In this document: positions 11,811 through 24,301 of the stretch, piece after piece
Layout: every line of letters begins with the position of its first letter
How positions within the stretch are numbered: the stretch's first letter is position 1
From: Daucus carota subsp. sativus
Taxonomy: Eukaryota; Streptophyta; Magnoliopsida; Apiales; Apiaceae
Direction: 5' to 3'
DNA: 64,000 nucleotides
NCBI RefSeq assembly: GCF_001625215.2
Contig: NC_030384.2
Coordinates: 36,738,390 to 36,802,389, forward strand
The notes under the pieces: generated by a model
What the model was told of the DNA's origin: nothing
Databases searched by the model: none
The model's input: only the letters and a program-made list of their open reading frames with translations
Position numbers and translations under genes: made by a program

Positions 11811-12248
11811 TATTGACTATCATGTGCTCCGGGTAAAAGTAATGTCGGAATATAATTTTTCACCTTAAAAGCGTGTAAAACAATGAACTGTTTTTGGGCA
11901 GTGTGGAACTGTGAATAACTTTTTTATTCTTGAATATGTATTGCAAGTCTGCGTCACACTGCTAGGGTGGGTTGCCACCTAGCCAGTAAGGGGTGAGATT
12001 GTATAAATTTTGATAACCATGCCTTGTAAAACACTGGTACACATGCCAGTAAAATCCTGTAAAGCTTATCTTTTCAGACTCTGATCAGTCAATCCCGGAA
12101 GAACTCTGATTAAAAGAACAATCTAAATCTTCAATTTCATAATAAACCAAGAAAAAAAACTGATAGAAAACTTCAGATTACAACCATGTCTTGATAACAC
12201 CCAAATTGTAGCAGCCAGCAGGGTTCTTAAAGGAGAGCATTAAATCTG

Positions 12249-15200
12249 TTATTGAGGCGGATAATGAGGGTATGGCCCAGCATGGTGGAAACTATTAGGG
12301 TTGTGCATCACTGAATGCCCATATTCAGAAGGCATGTTTGCAGGCATGTAATGGTGAGGATGCATTTGACCCTGCATAGGCTGAGGTCCAGCTGGGGCAC
12401 CTGAATTCCAACCAGACGGAGGTTGGGGCATCGCTTGACCTTCATGAACTGGGGCAAATTGAGTTGCATTGTACTGGGGTCCACCAGGACCTAGCAATGA
12501 TGGTGATTGTTGCGCTAACATTGAGGGTTGAGTGCTCAACAATGGAACATTTGGGATTGTATAATCTCTGCTTCTATTATTGTTGACCTGAAATGAATAC
12601 AAATAGTTATATCAAGTACACAGGCAGAACATAACAAGTGATCCTGATGTGTGCTTACAAGTTGTGGATGTTAAAATTATACCTTTATGCTTAAATCAGT
12701 GTGGCGTGAAAATGAAATATGAAGCTTGCAATATCCCCCGTCATAAACACAGTGTCCTTCCAAGGCTTGCTTGGCAACTACGGCTGTTTGAACATCTGTA
12801 AAAACACCATTTATGAAAATCCTAGAATGAAAAATTATATGCCACAACAAAAAAGTGTGATGGTACATGACACAGAAGCGGTAGTGGTACTTTAATTGCA
12901 GCAATTATCTAATGCAAGTAGTTTTCCACCACCAATCTATAGTTGTTAGTAGTTAAAGCAGACATCATCCCGTAACTTCTAGAAGCCCCACAAATGGTCT
13001 TCTTTCATAATAAACACAGAGTTTTTCATCATAGAAGGTCCTAACTCCTCATTAAATTAATAAACAAGCTAACCCTAGAAAACCACAATTCACCCATTGC
13101 AACAGTACGTCCAGGTATCAAACTGATAGCAAATAAAAGTCCATGCCATTTGAAGGGACTCCACTCCCCAGAGTTTTAAAACTGAATGGGGTGGAAAGCG
13201 AAAACAATAGAAGACAACTGTTTCCAATTAATTATTGTCTCGCTGAATTCTGTAATAGTTTTATTAGATACCAGTAACAGTCTGTTACCTATTAGTATTA
13301 ATCTGAAGAACTCTCATTACCACGCATCTCTTACTTATGCTATGAAATCATCTTACAAATATTATCTATGTAGTCAATTACACCTCAGCTTGTCTGCACA
13401 GTTAACCAACTACAATCTAATTTTACTATTTAAAGATTCTACAATTGACTGAATTCTCAATTTCACCTACCAGGGTACTGAACCAGTGCTTGAATCCCTC
13501 CATTCTTGTCGAACATGGCAATCTTTAAAACAGTGCCAAAAGTAGAGAAAACCTATGAATGAAATAAGAGAAGATGATCCAATGACATAAGAAGATCCAA
13601 ACAAATAGTTACCCATACTGCCCGTGCTGCCTTATTCATTTATCACAAAAATAGTTGGTTACCATATGCAAAACATCCAAGGTAAGTTCATATGGCATGT
13701 TTTCAATAGAAGCAAGAAGAACATTGCTTTCAGGCTCTAGCCTTTTGCCATCAAGACCCATACTGATCTGCATTGACAGAAAATGGCTATCATATGATTA
13801 GATAGAGAAGTGTTGTACCTTTAAACAATAGCAGTCAAAATTGCCCGCTTCACAAAATTACATGAAAGATTTTCCTTAATTCTTCTCATGGAACACTGAA
13901 TTTCATTTTTAAATTATAGTATCTGAGAAGTGTCTTACATGTCAGATATTAACATGTGAAGCAGACAGGCTACTTAAGGTGGAACAGAAATGAAGACAAG
14001 TGAGCCATAGCTCATGATCACTAATCCCCTACTTGATAGATACAGTAAGCCGTTTGCCAGTATTTACCTGCCCAGTAACATCTATGGCCGAGGGATTGAC
14101 AGGAAGGCTGGGATTAGTGTAGTCCCTGAAGCAAAAAGATGTGTCATAAACATGATAAATAGTCTCACATTTTTACTCTTTACATGTAAATAACCCTACT
14201 TGCAAGTAAATTATTGTAGTAAAAAGTACCTGCTGCGATGGCTCTGAAATTTCACACTCAAATCAGTATGAGCAGAATACGTAATCTTAAGGGAACATGG
14301 AGAGAGCTCCGGAATCAGATAGCTGTTTATTGTTCAGAAATGAAGAATCAAAATGGATATTACAAGACACAAAATACTGCAAGTTGTAACATGGACACAA
14401 GATAATGCGACCCAGTAAAAACCAAAGATATAGAATCATATACCTGTATAAAAGATTTAAACATTTGACATTCAGTCTAGCTTACCAAAAAAAAAGCACA
14501 AGTTTCTTGTCTGGTATCAGTCGTCTATTAACTATTATGCATTTATAAGAAATCCAGTTCATCAGACAAATTAGAATTACGCCATTACAATACTGCCACA
14601 TTAATTTAATACCTCCTCTGTCCCACCACTTACACCTGCCAAGTCTTGAAGTGCATGTTAAACTTAAAAGCAAGTGACACGCATAAAATTAGGAAGGGAG
14701 AAAATAATTAGAAACATGAACAATATAACAATCATTACCAGTGAAACCAGCATACTGAGTTGAGCTGGTTTTTACTAAATAAAATACAGCAAAAGAGTTA
14801 ACCATCTTTTACATATATGTAACATGTGGCATGTCAGACTTTTAAATTCATGAAACTAGGTATTTGAAACTCTGTATATTGCATAGAAGCCAGGAGGCAT
14901 GAAATAATTCTGCAATCATTCCTTGATAACTAGATTGTTTAGCGAAGTTCCTTTGGTACTGAAAAACTATCAATAAGAGATACCTTTGGCGGTCTTTGGT
15001 TAATTCAGAGGGCAATGTTACATGACAACAATTGCTTACCCAAAATGAAAGCATCGGTAAAACTAGAGTTACTAGACATGAGTAGTAGAAAAGAAATGAA
15101 CTGATATGCAAGACTACAAGAAGCATCATTGGCCCAAGATTAACATTACCTGGGAATGCTTCTACCATCAAGGGCATCCTTCGCAGAGGAAGCAGTTTCT

Positions 15201-18200
15201 GAATCAGTAAATTGCACAAGTGCCTAGCATAGAATAAAAATAAGCTATTTCATAAACGGAAGAACCAACAGCAAGACCAATTTAGATTTGCGACAAAACA
15301 CACCTGAAATCCAGCTGTCTTCTCAAATGTAGTAATCTTATGCACAAACCCAAAAGCTGAAAAAACCTACATAGAAGAGGGAAGAAAAGGATTTCAACAA
15401 CAAAAGCATTTTTATCAAAGACACCAAGCATATTTAATGCTTGTTTGCTTTAATAATAAAGTATGGGTGTTTGTAGTACATGGTGAAATACTAACATATA
15501 CTGCACATGGACGGTGTTTAGATGTGTTTATATAATTCTTATCTAATATCTACAGCATACAGCTCTAGGTGGTTATTGCCTTATTGAGCACCTCACATTA
15601 CTAGAACGTAGAAATATTATAATTAACTGGTAAGCAAAGGAAGACGCAAGTGAGGGCCAGTGGGGACTGCAGCCCACTTTCCCGCACCAAAATTTAACTT
15701 AATATCATTTAACAAGTGAATATTTACTAAAAAGTATATATTTAACTGATGTAGTTTTGTTTCAGTACTATTTGGTCTGAATATTTACATAAAAAGTGTA
15801 TATTTAACTGATTGTTTTTTACTTCTTTTTCCCAAAATTACAAGTATCAGTTAAGTACGTATTAATCCGATTTACTGATATACTATAACTATATGAAAGA
15901 TTCTGTGTCTTTCATTTATAACTTCTTGCTGTTTATTTAAAAAATTACAAATACAAATTATGTACTACATATTCTAAGAGTAACCAGTAGAAAGGGTATC
16001 TGGCCATCGTTGGCTTTTAGTATAATAGAGTCTAATTCAAACCTTTGCTACTATGTATATGTTCCAATTATAAGAAACAAATAAGAGATAGAACACTGAC
16101 TAGGAGACTGTCACCTATATAGTATGAAGAATTCTGAGCTTAACCTTGGCAACTGTTAATTATATAATATAATATTATACTTTTTAGAATCAATTACAAA
16201 AATCTGAAAAGAAGTATATAGTTATATTGCTGAAGTAAAAACTTCGGGAAAGGTATTTGAAAGTGTCTAAATGACATGTTTCAATGATATATTTCAAATA
16301 ATGGACATATATTATTTAATATTATAATAATTATTATACAGAATAAAGATATATTCATCAGACGGGTATAAGATAATATAAATAATGCATACAATTGATA
16401 TCCTATATGCTTTTGGTTTGTGTAAATACCTTGAGATTAAAAAATATATTGGTAATTATTTTTCTCACTTCCAAAAAAATTTATTAATGAATATCTTAGA
16501 GTTCAAATAGACGTACAAAATTTTTAATCAATCATTCTTTCAAGCTGCAGGGATAGCATAAACTCATGCAGACTAAACATGTCAATGTAAGAATACATCT
16601 CACAAGCTGTAGATATTGATCCAAAACAAGGGGCATGTTTGGCCAGTCTTTTTTATGCAAATAAGGACCAAATTCAGGAAAAAATCACAGTTACACAATA
16701 ATTTTTAGTAATAAGTATTTAATAAGTGTTCAACATTCCATATTTGTGTATACAAGTAACTTATTTCCTAAAAAAGTACACATTCACGTACTATTTTAAA
16801 AAACAAGTGATTATTTCTCAAAAATAAGATAAGCGAAACAGGGGCAAAGTATGTTTACAAACTATTGGTAAGCAATAATATTCTAGATGACATGCCATGA
16901 ACATTATTCAGCTCATGATAGTACAACGCCTTGCATGCAAAATAATGTGCCGCTACTTCTAATTTCTATCACACCCAACAAAATCAAGGACACCACATAA
17001 GAAGTTGATCTTAAATTTTCCTGAACAGGCTGTGCTGTTGGAAGGTAGGAGAAAATCCTTCCTAAACTTACTGCAAAAATGTCCTATTTGATCTATCATA
17101 TTCTTATGTTTCTGCTGTTAAAAGATTTTGCATAACATTGTTAGTAAGATCATCTTTTTCTTTGCTATCAAAAATAGCTTCCTGCAGATCGGAAGTCTCC
17201 AACTGCTCATGTTAGTAAGAAGCACTAACCTAAAATATAATTCGATCAAATCATATTAGGGCAGAACATAATAATGGTTAATGTTCGAATAGGGGTTAAC
17301 TGGCGCAAAAAGACTGCAATACAATTCATCCGCTAAGCTCATAACTTAAAAATATGTTTGACAACTTAAATGACAGCAGACAGCCGAAGACCTGAAACAG
17401 TAAATTTATGGGTATGAATTAATTTTAAGTATTTCATTTCATAATAATTATTATTATTTTGGCTACTTCAATTCCTAGTTTATACTATAATTTTTTCCAT
17501 GCAAATACATCAACATAGTAAAATATGTATATCTTATTATCTATGCACAGTAGTATAGTACCATCATATCATCTACAGTGTGTATAATACATCAGTAGCA
17601 TGGATAAATACATCTTTAACCTTCATAATAACTTTAAAGTACTGTATTCGATCTGTAATAAAATAACTGAGTGTTATGTCCCTGTGAAAAGGAATCAAAC
17701 AAGGACATAATGATCATTCCAATGAACTGTCGTCTTCATCCAACCAAACTCTTTCCAATAAACTTGCATGATAAAGACAACACCAACAAGACTGAATCTT
17801 AAAACTGCATTACGGAATATTATGACCCATGTACCATAACTAGCCTAGACCATGCAGAATAAAGAAGAGGAAAATGATGCAACCGAAAGCCTAATGGTAG
17901 GGGATAGGAAGATGATGAAGAAAGAGCCAAGTGTTAGGGAAAGGAGAAAAGAGACAAACACACATGCGCTCTTTCTCCCGATGCAATAAGCTGCCATCGA
18001 AGATAAATTCCTTCATATGAACCTGCTGATTTATTTACATTCATGTCAATAAAAAAAGCTTAAACAAGCCGGGTTTGTGACAACCTAACCACATAAATCT
18101 TCGAGCAGATCGTTTATCGAGAACCATACCTCTCAGTAACCATATGAGAAAAAACACAACTACTACTTACCACATGTAAAACCTCAATGCTGACGAGCCG

Positions 18201-18699
18201 TGCATCATTGCCCTCGATTGTTACTAACAGCACATTTCCAGCAACATCTGCAGTAGTTTTGTTGTTCACTATTTCTTGCCTATTGGAATACTGTAGGTAG
18301 ACAGTTTTCCCTCGGACCTGAGCCGCTTCTGATGATGAAGCAAAATATGATATCATCGCTATAGCTTGATTTAACTCAGCCTATTAAACAAAAACAAAAA
18401 GAAACATGTACACAAATTAGTTAACAACAAATATTATCAAGCATTAATACAATTAAAAGGGGCTAGGTGACTAGGCCAAACAGAAGAAAATGAGAAAACT
18501 GATGCACGCTTACAAATTCAATAAAAGCTTGGTTTCGGTTGGCTCCAACATTACACTTGGTGTTGACAACTTTGCCAAATGGTTTACCAAGTTCAATCAG
18601 TTCCTCCTCAGTGCACTCCCATGGCAAATTCCTCAGATGCAGGACCTTGGACGGAGGTTGTGTGTAGCGGAACTGCGGTTGACTCGAAACAGATGACAT
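12249..18699 (-). CDS. PTB2: Polypyrimidine tract-binding protein (PTB1/PTB2 type)
   Basis: Ten coding exons: complement(12249..12587, 12683..12795, 13471..13552, 13663..13767, 14068..14125, 14230..14322, 15150..15223, 15304..15366, 18171..18380, 18514..18699). They join in frame to 440 residues. RRM1 lies at about 17-96 (VLHLRNLPWECTEEEL), RRM2 at about 110-190 (NVLLVTIEG.., VFSAFGFVHKI) and RRM3 at about 236-320 (NVLLASIENM). After the conserved SRDYTIP motif comes a Pro/Gln/His-rich tail. These nuclear proteins bind CU-rich RNA and control alternative splicing, including their own. Just before the ATG is a CAG acceptor (18704-18705), and a donor at 19115-19116 gives a 5'UTR intron of about 410 bp. 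The 2.8-kb intron 15367-18170 is unusually long; see findings. The PTB1/PTB2 choice rests on homology and gene neighbours. Confidence 0.93.
16630..16844. mobile_element. Possible Tourist-like MITE, degraded
   Basis: The ends GGGGCATGTTTGGC and GCGAAACAGGGG are roughly complementary and flanked by CAA on both sides. The length of 215 bp and the TGTTTGGC-type terminus fit PIF/Harbinger-derived MITEs, but the match is imperfect. It lies in the long PTB intron. Confidence 0.4.
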
Positions 18700-20063
18700 A
18701 ACACTGCAACAAAAAACAAATTAGTTAATACACCTTGTCCCCTTTATCAAAAACTATTATAAATATAACATCCTCTTCTACTCCATAAAACCAAACTATC
18801 ATATTAAAACGTATAAAAAAGAAAAAAAGACAAATCCGCTTATCAATTACCGTAAAATTATGTACCGAAAGTTATCGATAAACAAAATGACCTACAGCCA
18901 AATAAATTACAATCGTCCCTCGTCGAAGTAAAGTGACTAAGAATTTGTGAATTAGAAGCAGCAGATAATGATAAGATACCTAAAGTAAGATCTCTAGCAA
19001 CGCGCAAGCATATACATATAAGATCCGTATGAATTTCAATTTCACGAATTCGTGGATACATACAATAATAGATACAAAGAATCGGGGAAACAGAAAGAGC
19101 AATAAGCACAATTACCTTAGTAGACTGACGATGAAGCTAATTTTGCCTGTATATTCGAATATCTAGGGTTTGGATAATTCAATTTAGTGGATGCACATTT
19201 TTGAGCTCAATCGTTGAAGTGATAGCTTTTTACCTTTCGACAATAACAAAATCCAGACACAGTACTGTGGATACCAAGGATATATCTGGCCCAAGGATAT
19301 ACTTCTTGATACGTTGTTGGCCTCCCATGCTCAGGCCCAAATTATGTTGGGCTTGTCTCTTGAGATGGGTTGCTGACCTGTGTTTTCTTTTATTTTACAT
19401 ATTTTTGTACCAATTAAATATTACGAGGTAGTAGTTTTAAAAGAGATCATTTCACTTTGTTGCATCCCAAAATCTTAAATTTTTATATAAAAAATTTGAC
19501 GTGTAGCTTTAAAAAAATTTAATATTCCGAAGTGGTAATTTTAAAAAATTGTTTCTTAACCACATTAACGTGACTTTCTTTATGAGTATTCTTTTCTGAT
19601 TCATTTAAACTTTATTTATGGATATCCTTTTCTCATTCATTTAAACTTTATTGTCTAAACGTCCGAAGTTATGTTTACATGATTTTTGATTAGATGATTA
19701 ACTTTCTTGATAGAAAAAAAATCTAGATAGGGTTTATTGTAGAAGTATGTAGGCTTAAAAAAAAAGGGAACGGAATGAGAATTAAATGTAGCAGGGTGAG
19801 CAGCGTTTTCTTGAAGTGGTCACTAGAAGAACGAGAACCCAAGCTACAAAGTGCTAGCTTCACTGTCTGAAATAACAAATTTTATTGAAACACTGTTTTT
19901 TTTGTCCTTGCAACATCATACATTGATATGACAACCTTCTGAACGGGAAAAAAACTGAAACGTTGTCTTCCCTGAGACATGTGCATAGCAGACCAGTCGT
20001 CGAACCATTTTAAGTTGTGCATCTGAAGGGAGGGAATACAGCGCTAACTAAGCTGAAACACGA
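18700..20063. other. PTB leader and spacer to the membrane-protein gene
   Basis: 18704-19116 is the probable PTB leader intron, and from 19117 to about 19200 is its first untranslated exon and promoter. A short tandem duplication of about 38 bp lies near 19575-19655. I see no other gene before the membrane-protein 3' end. Confidence 0.6.
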
Positions 20064-21931
20064 TCAAGGCTGACCTAGTAGAACATCCTTGTACGGTGTT
20101 GGATTTACTGATGGTCCAACTTGTTCAGCTTGCCTTCCTCTCCTTTGATTTTCTCGAATGAGTGGTACTTGACCTTCCCGTACATGTGCTAATCGCTCTT
20201 GGGCGCCACCTCTCAGTTTCTCTAGCCGCAACCCATTATCAAACTGCTGCATCTTGAATACCTTCACTACATTGGTTATTCCTCCAATGAATAGCATTAA
20301 GCTCCCGACTAGGCAAAGCCAAGTCCATGTCTCACTCTGCTCAAACTTGACTTTGTAAGCATCAAATGCGCAAATAGAGGTCATACCTTATAATACTAAG
20401 CATATAATCAGCAAATTTTAACTCACTGGTATGTCAATTTAACTTTGGTATTTCAATGTTTGAACCCCTTAAAAGTCATTCACATCAACTTCAAGTTTTC
20501 AATACGATCACCTCATAATTAGATATGCTCATGACAACTCAAGATAACTTTAACATATTAGATTGTTTTTTTGACTGAAAAAAAAAGGTTTTTAATCAAA
20601 TAAAACTGCACAAGTGACTTACCAACAAGTCCAGACCATGATGAAGCGTGCTAGCCTGCTTGCGACAATTAATAACCGAGCCTACCAAGAACAACAAGCT
20701 TCCCATCAGGAACGGAATGTGGACACTTTCTTGCAGAACCTGGACGTGACCATCTGCTCTCTCATAGATTTGGCACGAGTTATGAATGGACCCTAGCACC
20801 CACAAAGATGAACCTGCAATAAGCATGTTCATACCATGCTTCTCCAACTTAAAATATTTTTGCTTCTCCTCCTGAATATGAATTTGTAAACATTACATAG
20901 AATGAGAAAACATATACTACGATTTCAGATATGACACAAATTATTTGAAACAAAATCGATTCTCACCGGAACTACTTATAATGCCGAAAAGATGACCAAC
21001 ACTTGCTAGTATTTGAATAATTAAACTGGTTACTTCTTGTTCATTTGTAAGTATATAATTGATTGGAATGAAATGAAATGAAAATTTTAATATAGTATGG
21101 TGTGTATTAAAATTTCCCTTCACAAAAAGATATAAACACAATTTGCATTTCTTACTTCACGCTATTTATACCAAACTGTATCAGAGCTCAATCCTACCAG
21201 CTTGACATCGAACGCTTGGCTCAATCATTCTTCTTACTCAGTTTTCCCCGCAGACCTCAGAAATAATTGTTGTATTTGTATTTATCCCTCCTCACTCGTA
21301 AATCCCTCCATTACAAAAACTCACACTTGTTTGGTTGGAAGCTAATGAAATTTGTACTATTTTGTAACAAAAAATTCATTAGCTAGTCAATAATCATGCC
21401 ACCAATTATCCAATGCTACTAATTAAACTCGAGCTCAATCCCTCCCAATGCTCATCCTCGCTATCTATTCTTTTTCTTCCCGAACTTAATTTTAGCAATT
21501 CGAGATCTGTTATAATTTGTTCTACTTTGTGTAAATCATATGAAAAATTAGCAGCGGAGAATAAAAAGAACCTGGATAAAGAGAAAGAGAATAGCCAAAA
21601 ACAAGAGAAGCGTCCCCAAAGACTGAACCAAAGGCACAGCGAACTCAACAAGAGCTAATTGTATATCATGTTCTATCAAAGCCACACAGTAATCAATTCC
21701 AGCGAGATGAGCGATTAAATCATGAATATTCACTATCGCGATTATAAATAGTCCTATTAATACAAATACGACCCCTATCTTCGGTTCTTTCGTCGATAAC
21801 TGTGTCGCAAAACCAACGAGTAGTAGCAGAGTTGCGAATACATATAGCCCCGCGTTCATGTACTCTGAACGGTTTCTTGATAGCCTCGGCCCGTACATTC
21901 TGCTGTCACGCGCCGTCGCTAACTTCACCAT
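20064..21931 (-). CDS. Conserved plant multi-pass membrane protein, function unknown
   Basis: Three exons, complement(20064..20336, 20623..20871, 21572..21931), join in frame to 293 residues. The protein starts MVKLATARDSRMYGPRLSRN, a conserved-looking cytosolic head, then shows about six hydrophobic spans: around residues 27-45, 51-70, 95-119, 131-146, 170-188 and 207-225. A basic tail (RLEKLRGGAQERL) ends the protein. The phrase SIHNSCQIYERADGHVQ lies between spans. I recall close relatives across land plants annotated as putative vacuolar or uncharacterised membrane proteins, but no role. The exon 3 acceptor was placed before SETWTW because it keeps frame; a start further upstream at MTSICAF would not. 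It shares a short divergent promoter with the PPR gene. Confidence 0.8.
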
Positions 21932-22174
21932 CTTGTAAAACCCAGTAATATAATATAGAGAGAGAGTGAGAGAAATTAGATATGCAGAGAGATTTAGTTC
22001 TATGTATGTAAAATGAGAGAGAAGAGAGAGAGTGAGAGAGAGAGAAGAGGGTACGTGGCTGCATGCACTGATACACGTGGCGAGTTTGTAGGGAGTAGCG
22101 GTTTGGTTGTTTGGCTGAGGGATTGACTTTTGGAAGCAAGTGTGTTTTTAGTTTGACTTTTTTGTTTAGGGTTT
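21932..22174. promoter_or_regulatory. Short bidirectional promoter with (GA)n tract and RY/G-box module
   Basis: Only 243 bp separate the two divergent start codons. A GAGA-rich tract (about 21956-22049) reads as a CT-rich Y-patch or leader for the minus-strand gene and is a likely BPC-factor site. ACGTGGC (22053-22059), CATGCA (22062-22067) and CACGTGGC (22074-22081) follow. TTAGGGTTT just before the PPR start is a telo-box. Confidence 0.65.
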
Positions 22175-24301
22175 ATGGGCTGGGGGGTGTTTGGGAAGTT
22201 GAAAATTCAAAAATGGGGGAACTTGAGGAGATTTTGTACGAGGAGTTGTGATTATAATGGGTATGATGTTTTTGCAAGAAATATTGAGATTACTAGGTGG
22301 GTTAAAAGTGGGAATTTGATGGTGGCTCGGAAGGTGTTTGATGAAATGCCGGATAGGACGGTGGTGTCTTGGAACATAATGGTATCTGGGTATTCTAGAT
22401 TTGGAAGGTTTGGTGATGCTCTTAGTATGGTTTCGGCAATGCATGTAGGTGGTGTGAAGCTTAATGAGACTACGTTTGCTTCCGCGTTGAGTGCTTGTGC
22501 TCGATTGCCATCGTTGTGTGGTGGTAAGCAGGTTCATTGTGTTGTGGTGAAGTCAGGGTCGGAAGATTTTAGGCTTGTTGGAAGTGCATTGCTTTATATC
22601 TATGCGAGTTGTTTTGAGATTGAAGATGCGAGGCAGGTTTTTGATTTGTTCCATGAGATGAATGAGTTGTTGTGGGGTTTGATGCTTGTTGGTTATGTTC
22701 AGTGTAGCTTGATGGACAATGCTCTTGATGTGTTTTATAGTATGCCAATCCGTGATGTCATTGCATGGACCTCGGTGATCTCTGGTTATTGTAAAATTGA
22801 TGATGGTTGTGGAAAGGCTTTGCAGTTATTTAATACGATGAGAGGAAGCGGTGAGGCTAAACCAAATGAGTTCACTCTTGATCCCATCATTAGGGCTTGT
22901 GCTAGAGTAGGGTTGTTGCATGAGGGAAGGGCTTTTCATGGGCTAGTTATGCGATATGGATATGAGTTTGAACACTCCATAAGTGCTGCACTCATTGGCT
23001 TTTATTGTGATTGTGATGTTATCGATGATGCGAAAAAAGTTTTTGACAGACTGACAAGCCCCTCGCTGAATGAGACAAATGTCTTCATTGAAAAGCTTAT
23101 AGCTGCTGGCAGGATTGTGGAAGCGGAATTGATTTTTAATGGACTTCCTGAAAGAAACACAGTTTCATATAATTTGATGATTAAAGGGTATTCATTGTGT
23201 GGTAGAAGTGAGGATTCTGAAAAGTTGTATCTGGAGATGCATCACAGAACTATACTTTCTTCAAATATTATGATTTCAGTGTATTCTAGAACTGATCAAT
23301 TAGAAAAAGCTGTGGATCTTTTTGAGAAAACGAAAGAAGAAAAGAACCCTGTAACTTGGAATTCTATGATCTCAGGTTATATTCGAAATGATCAACATGA
23401 AAATGCTTTGAAACTGTATGCAGTAATGCACAAGAATTCGATAAGCAAAACCAGATCAACCTACTCTGCTCTGTTTCATTCATGCTCATGCCTTGGATCT
23501 ATTCAACTAGGACAACTACTTCATGCTCATTTGATCAAAACACCATTTGTGTCTAATGTTTATGTTGGAACAGCCCTTGTGGATATGTACTCTAAATGCG
23601 GGAACATAAGTAATGCTCAGAAATCATTCATCAGCATATCATCTCCTAGTGTGGCGGCTTGGACGGCTCTCATACATGGCTATGCACACAATGGGTTTGG
23701 TTCTGAGACAATTTTATGCTTTAAAGAAATGATAAACCAGGGAGTGCATCCCAATGCTGCAACTTTTGTAGCAGTCCTTTCAGCTTGTGCTCATGCAGGC
23801 TTTATTAACAAGGGAATCGAATTCTTTCACATAATGAAAGAAAACTATGGTATTGCTCCCAGCTTAGAACACTTTACATGCTTAGTTGATCTTCTTGGCC
23901 GATCAGGCCGTTTAAGAGAAGCTGAGGAGCTTATCAAAGAGATGCCAGTTGAAGCGGATGGTATCATTTGGGGAGCTTTGCTTAATGCATGTTGGTTTTG
24001 GATGGATATGGATGTGGGTGAAAGGGTTGCAGCAAAGATGCTTCTTTTCTTTCCGATCCCAACATCTACCTATATTATTATGTCCAACATATATGCAATG
24101 CTGGGGAAGTGGGAGGAGAAGATGAAGGTAAGGAAGTTATTAAGAGGCTTGGATGTGAAGAAGGATCCCGGATGTAGTTGGATTGAGCTAAACAACAGTA
24201 TTAATGTTTTTTCCGTAGAAGATAGAACCCATCCTTCATGTAACAGCGTATATGCAATGTTAGAGCACTTGACTGAGAATCTTATTTCAGTGAGAAAATA
24301 G
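22175..24301 (+). CDS. Pentatricopeptide repeat protein, PLS class with E domain
   Basis: An intronless frame of 708 residues, as most plant PPR genes are. The N-terminus is basic with few acidic residues (FGKLKIQKWGNLRRFCTR), which suggests import into mitochondria or plastids. Tandem P, L and S repeats run from about residue 45 to 600 (for example ARKVFDEMPDRTVVSWNIMVSGY, TALVDMYSKCGNISNAQ). They are followed by E-type motifs ending in DPGCSWIELNNSINVFSVEDRTHP at about 664-687. There is no DYW deaminase tail, so it would need a partner deaminase if it edits RNA. PLS-E proteins usually specify C-to-U sites in organellar transcripts; the target here cannot be read off safely. The start is the first ATG, 13 bp after a telo-box. 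Confidence 0.92.
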   Translation: MGWGVFGKLKIQKWGNLRRFCTRSCDYNGYDVFARNIEITRWVKSGNLMVARKVFDEMPDRTVVSWNIMVSGYSRFGRFGDALSMVSAMHVGGVKLNETTFASALSACARLPSLCGGKQVHCVVVKSGSEDFRLVGSALLYIYASCFEIEDARQVFDLFHEMNELLWGLMLVGYVQCSLMDNALDVFYSMPIRDVIAWTSVISGYCKIDDGCGKALQLFNTMRGSGEAKPNEFTLDPIIRACARVGLLHEGRAFHGLVMRYGYEFEHSISAALIGFYCDCDVIDDAKKVFDRLTSPSLNETNVFIEKLIAAGRIVEAELIFNGLPERNTVSYNLMIKGYSLCGRSEDSEKLYLEMHHRTILSSNIMISVYSRTDQLEKAVDLFEKTKEEKNPVTWNSMISGYIRNDQHENALKLYAVMHKNSISKTRSTYSALFHSCSCLGSIQLGQLLHAHLIKTPFVSNVYVGTALVDMYSKCGNISNAQKSFISISSPSVAAWTALIHGYAHNGFGSETILCFKEMINQGVHPNAATFVAVLSACAHAGFINKGIEFFHIMKENYGIAPSLEHFTCLVDLLGRSGRLREAEELIKEMPVEADGIIWGALLNACWFWMDMDVGERVAAKMLLFFPIPTSTYIIMSNIYAMLGKWEEKMKVRKLLRGLDVKKDPGCSWIELNNSINVFSVEDRTHPSCNSVYAMLEHLTENLISVRK

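Larger units (their letters stand above)
10495..12248. other. Spacer between convergent DnaJ and PTB genes
   Basis: It holds the 3' untranslated regions of both neighbours, a 61-bp tandem duplication and a Stowaway-like MITE. A 77-residue minus-strand frame at 10718-10951 matches nothing I know. I see no further gene. Confidence 0.6.

Noticed and set aside
20064-20384. Longer exon 3 of the membrane protein starting at MTSICAF
   Set aside because: The upstream acceptor would break the frame with exon 2; splicing before SETWTW keeps it.
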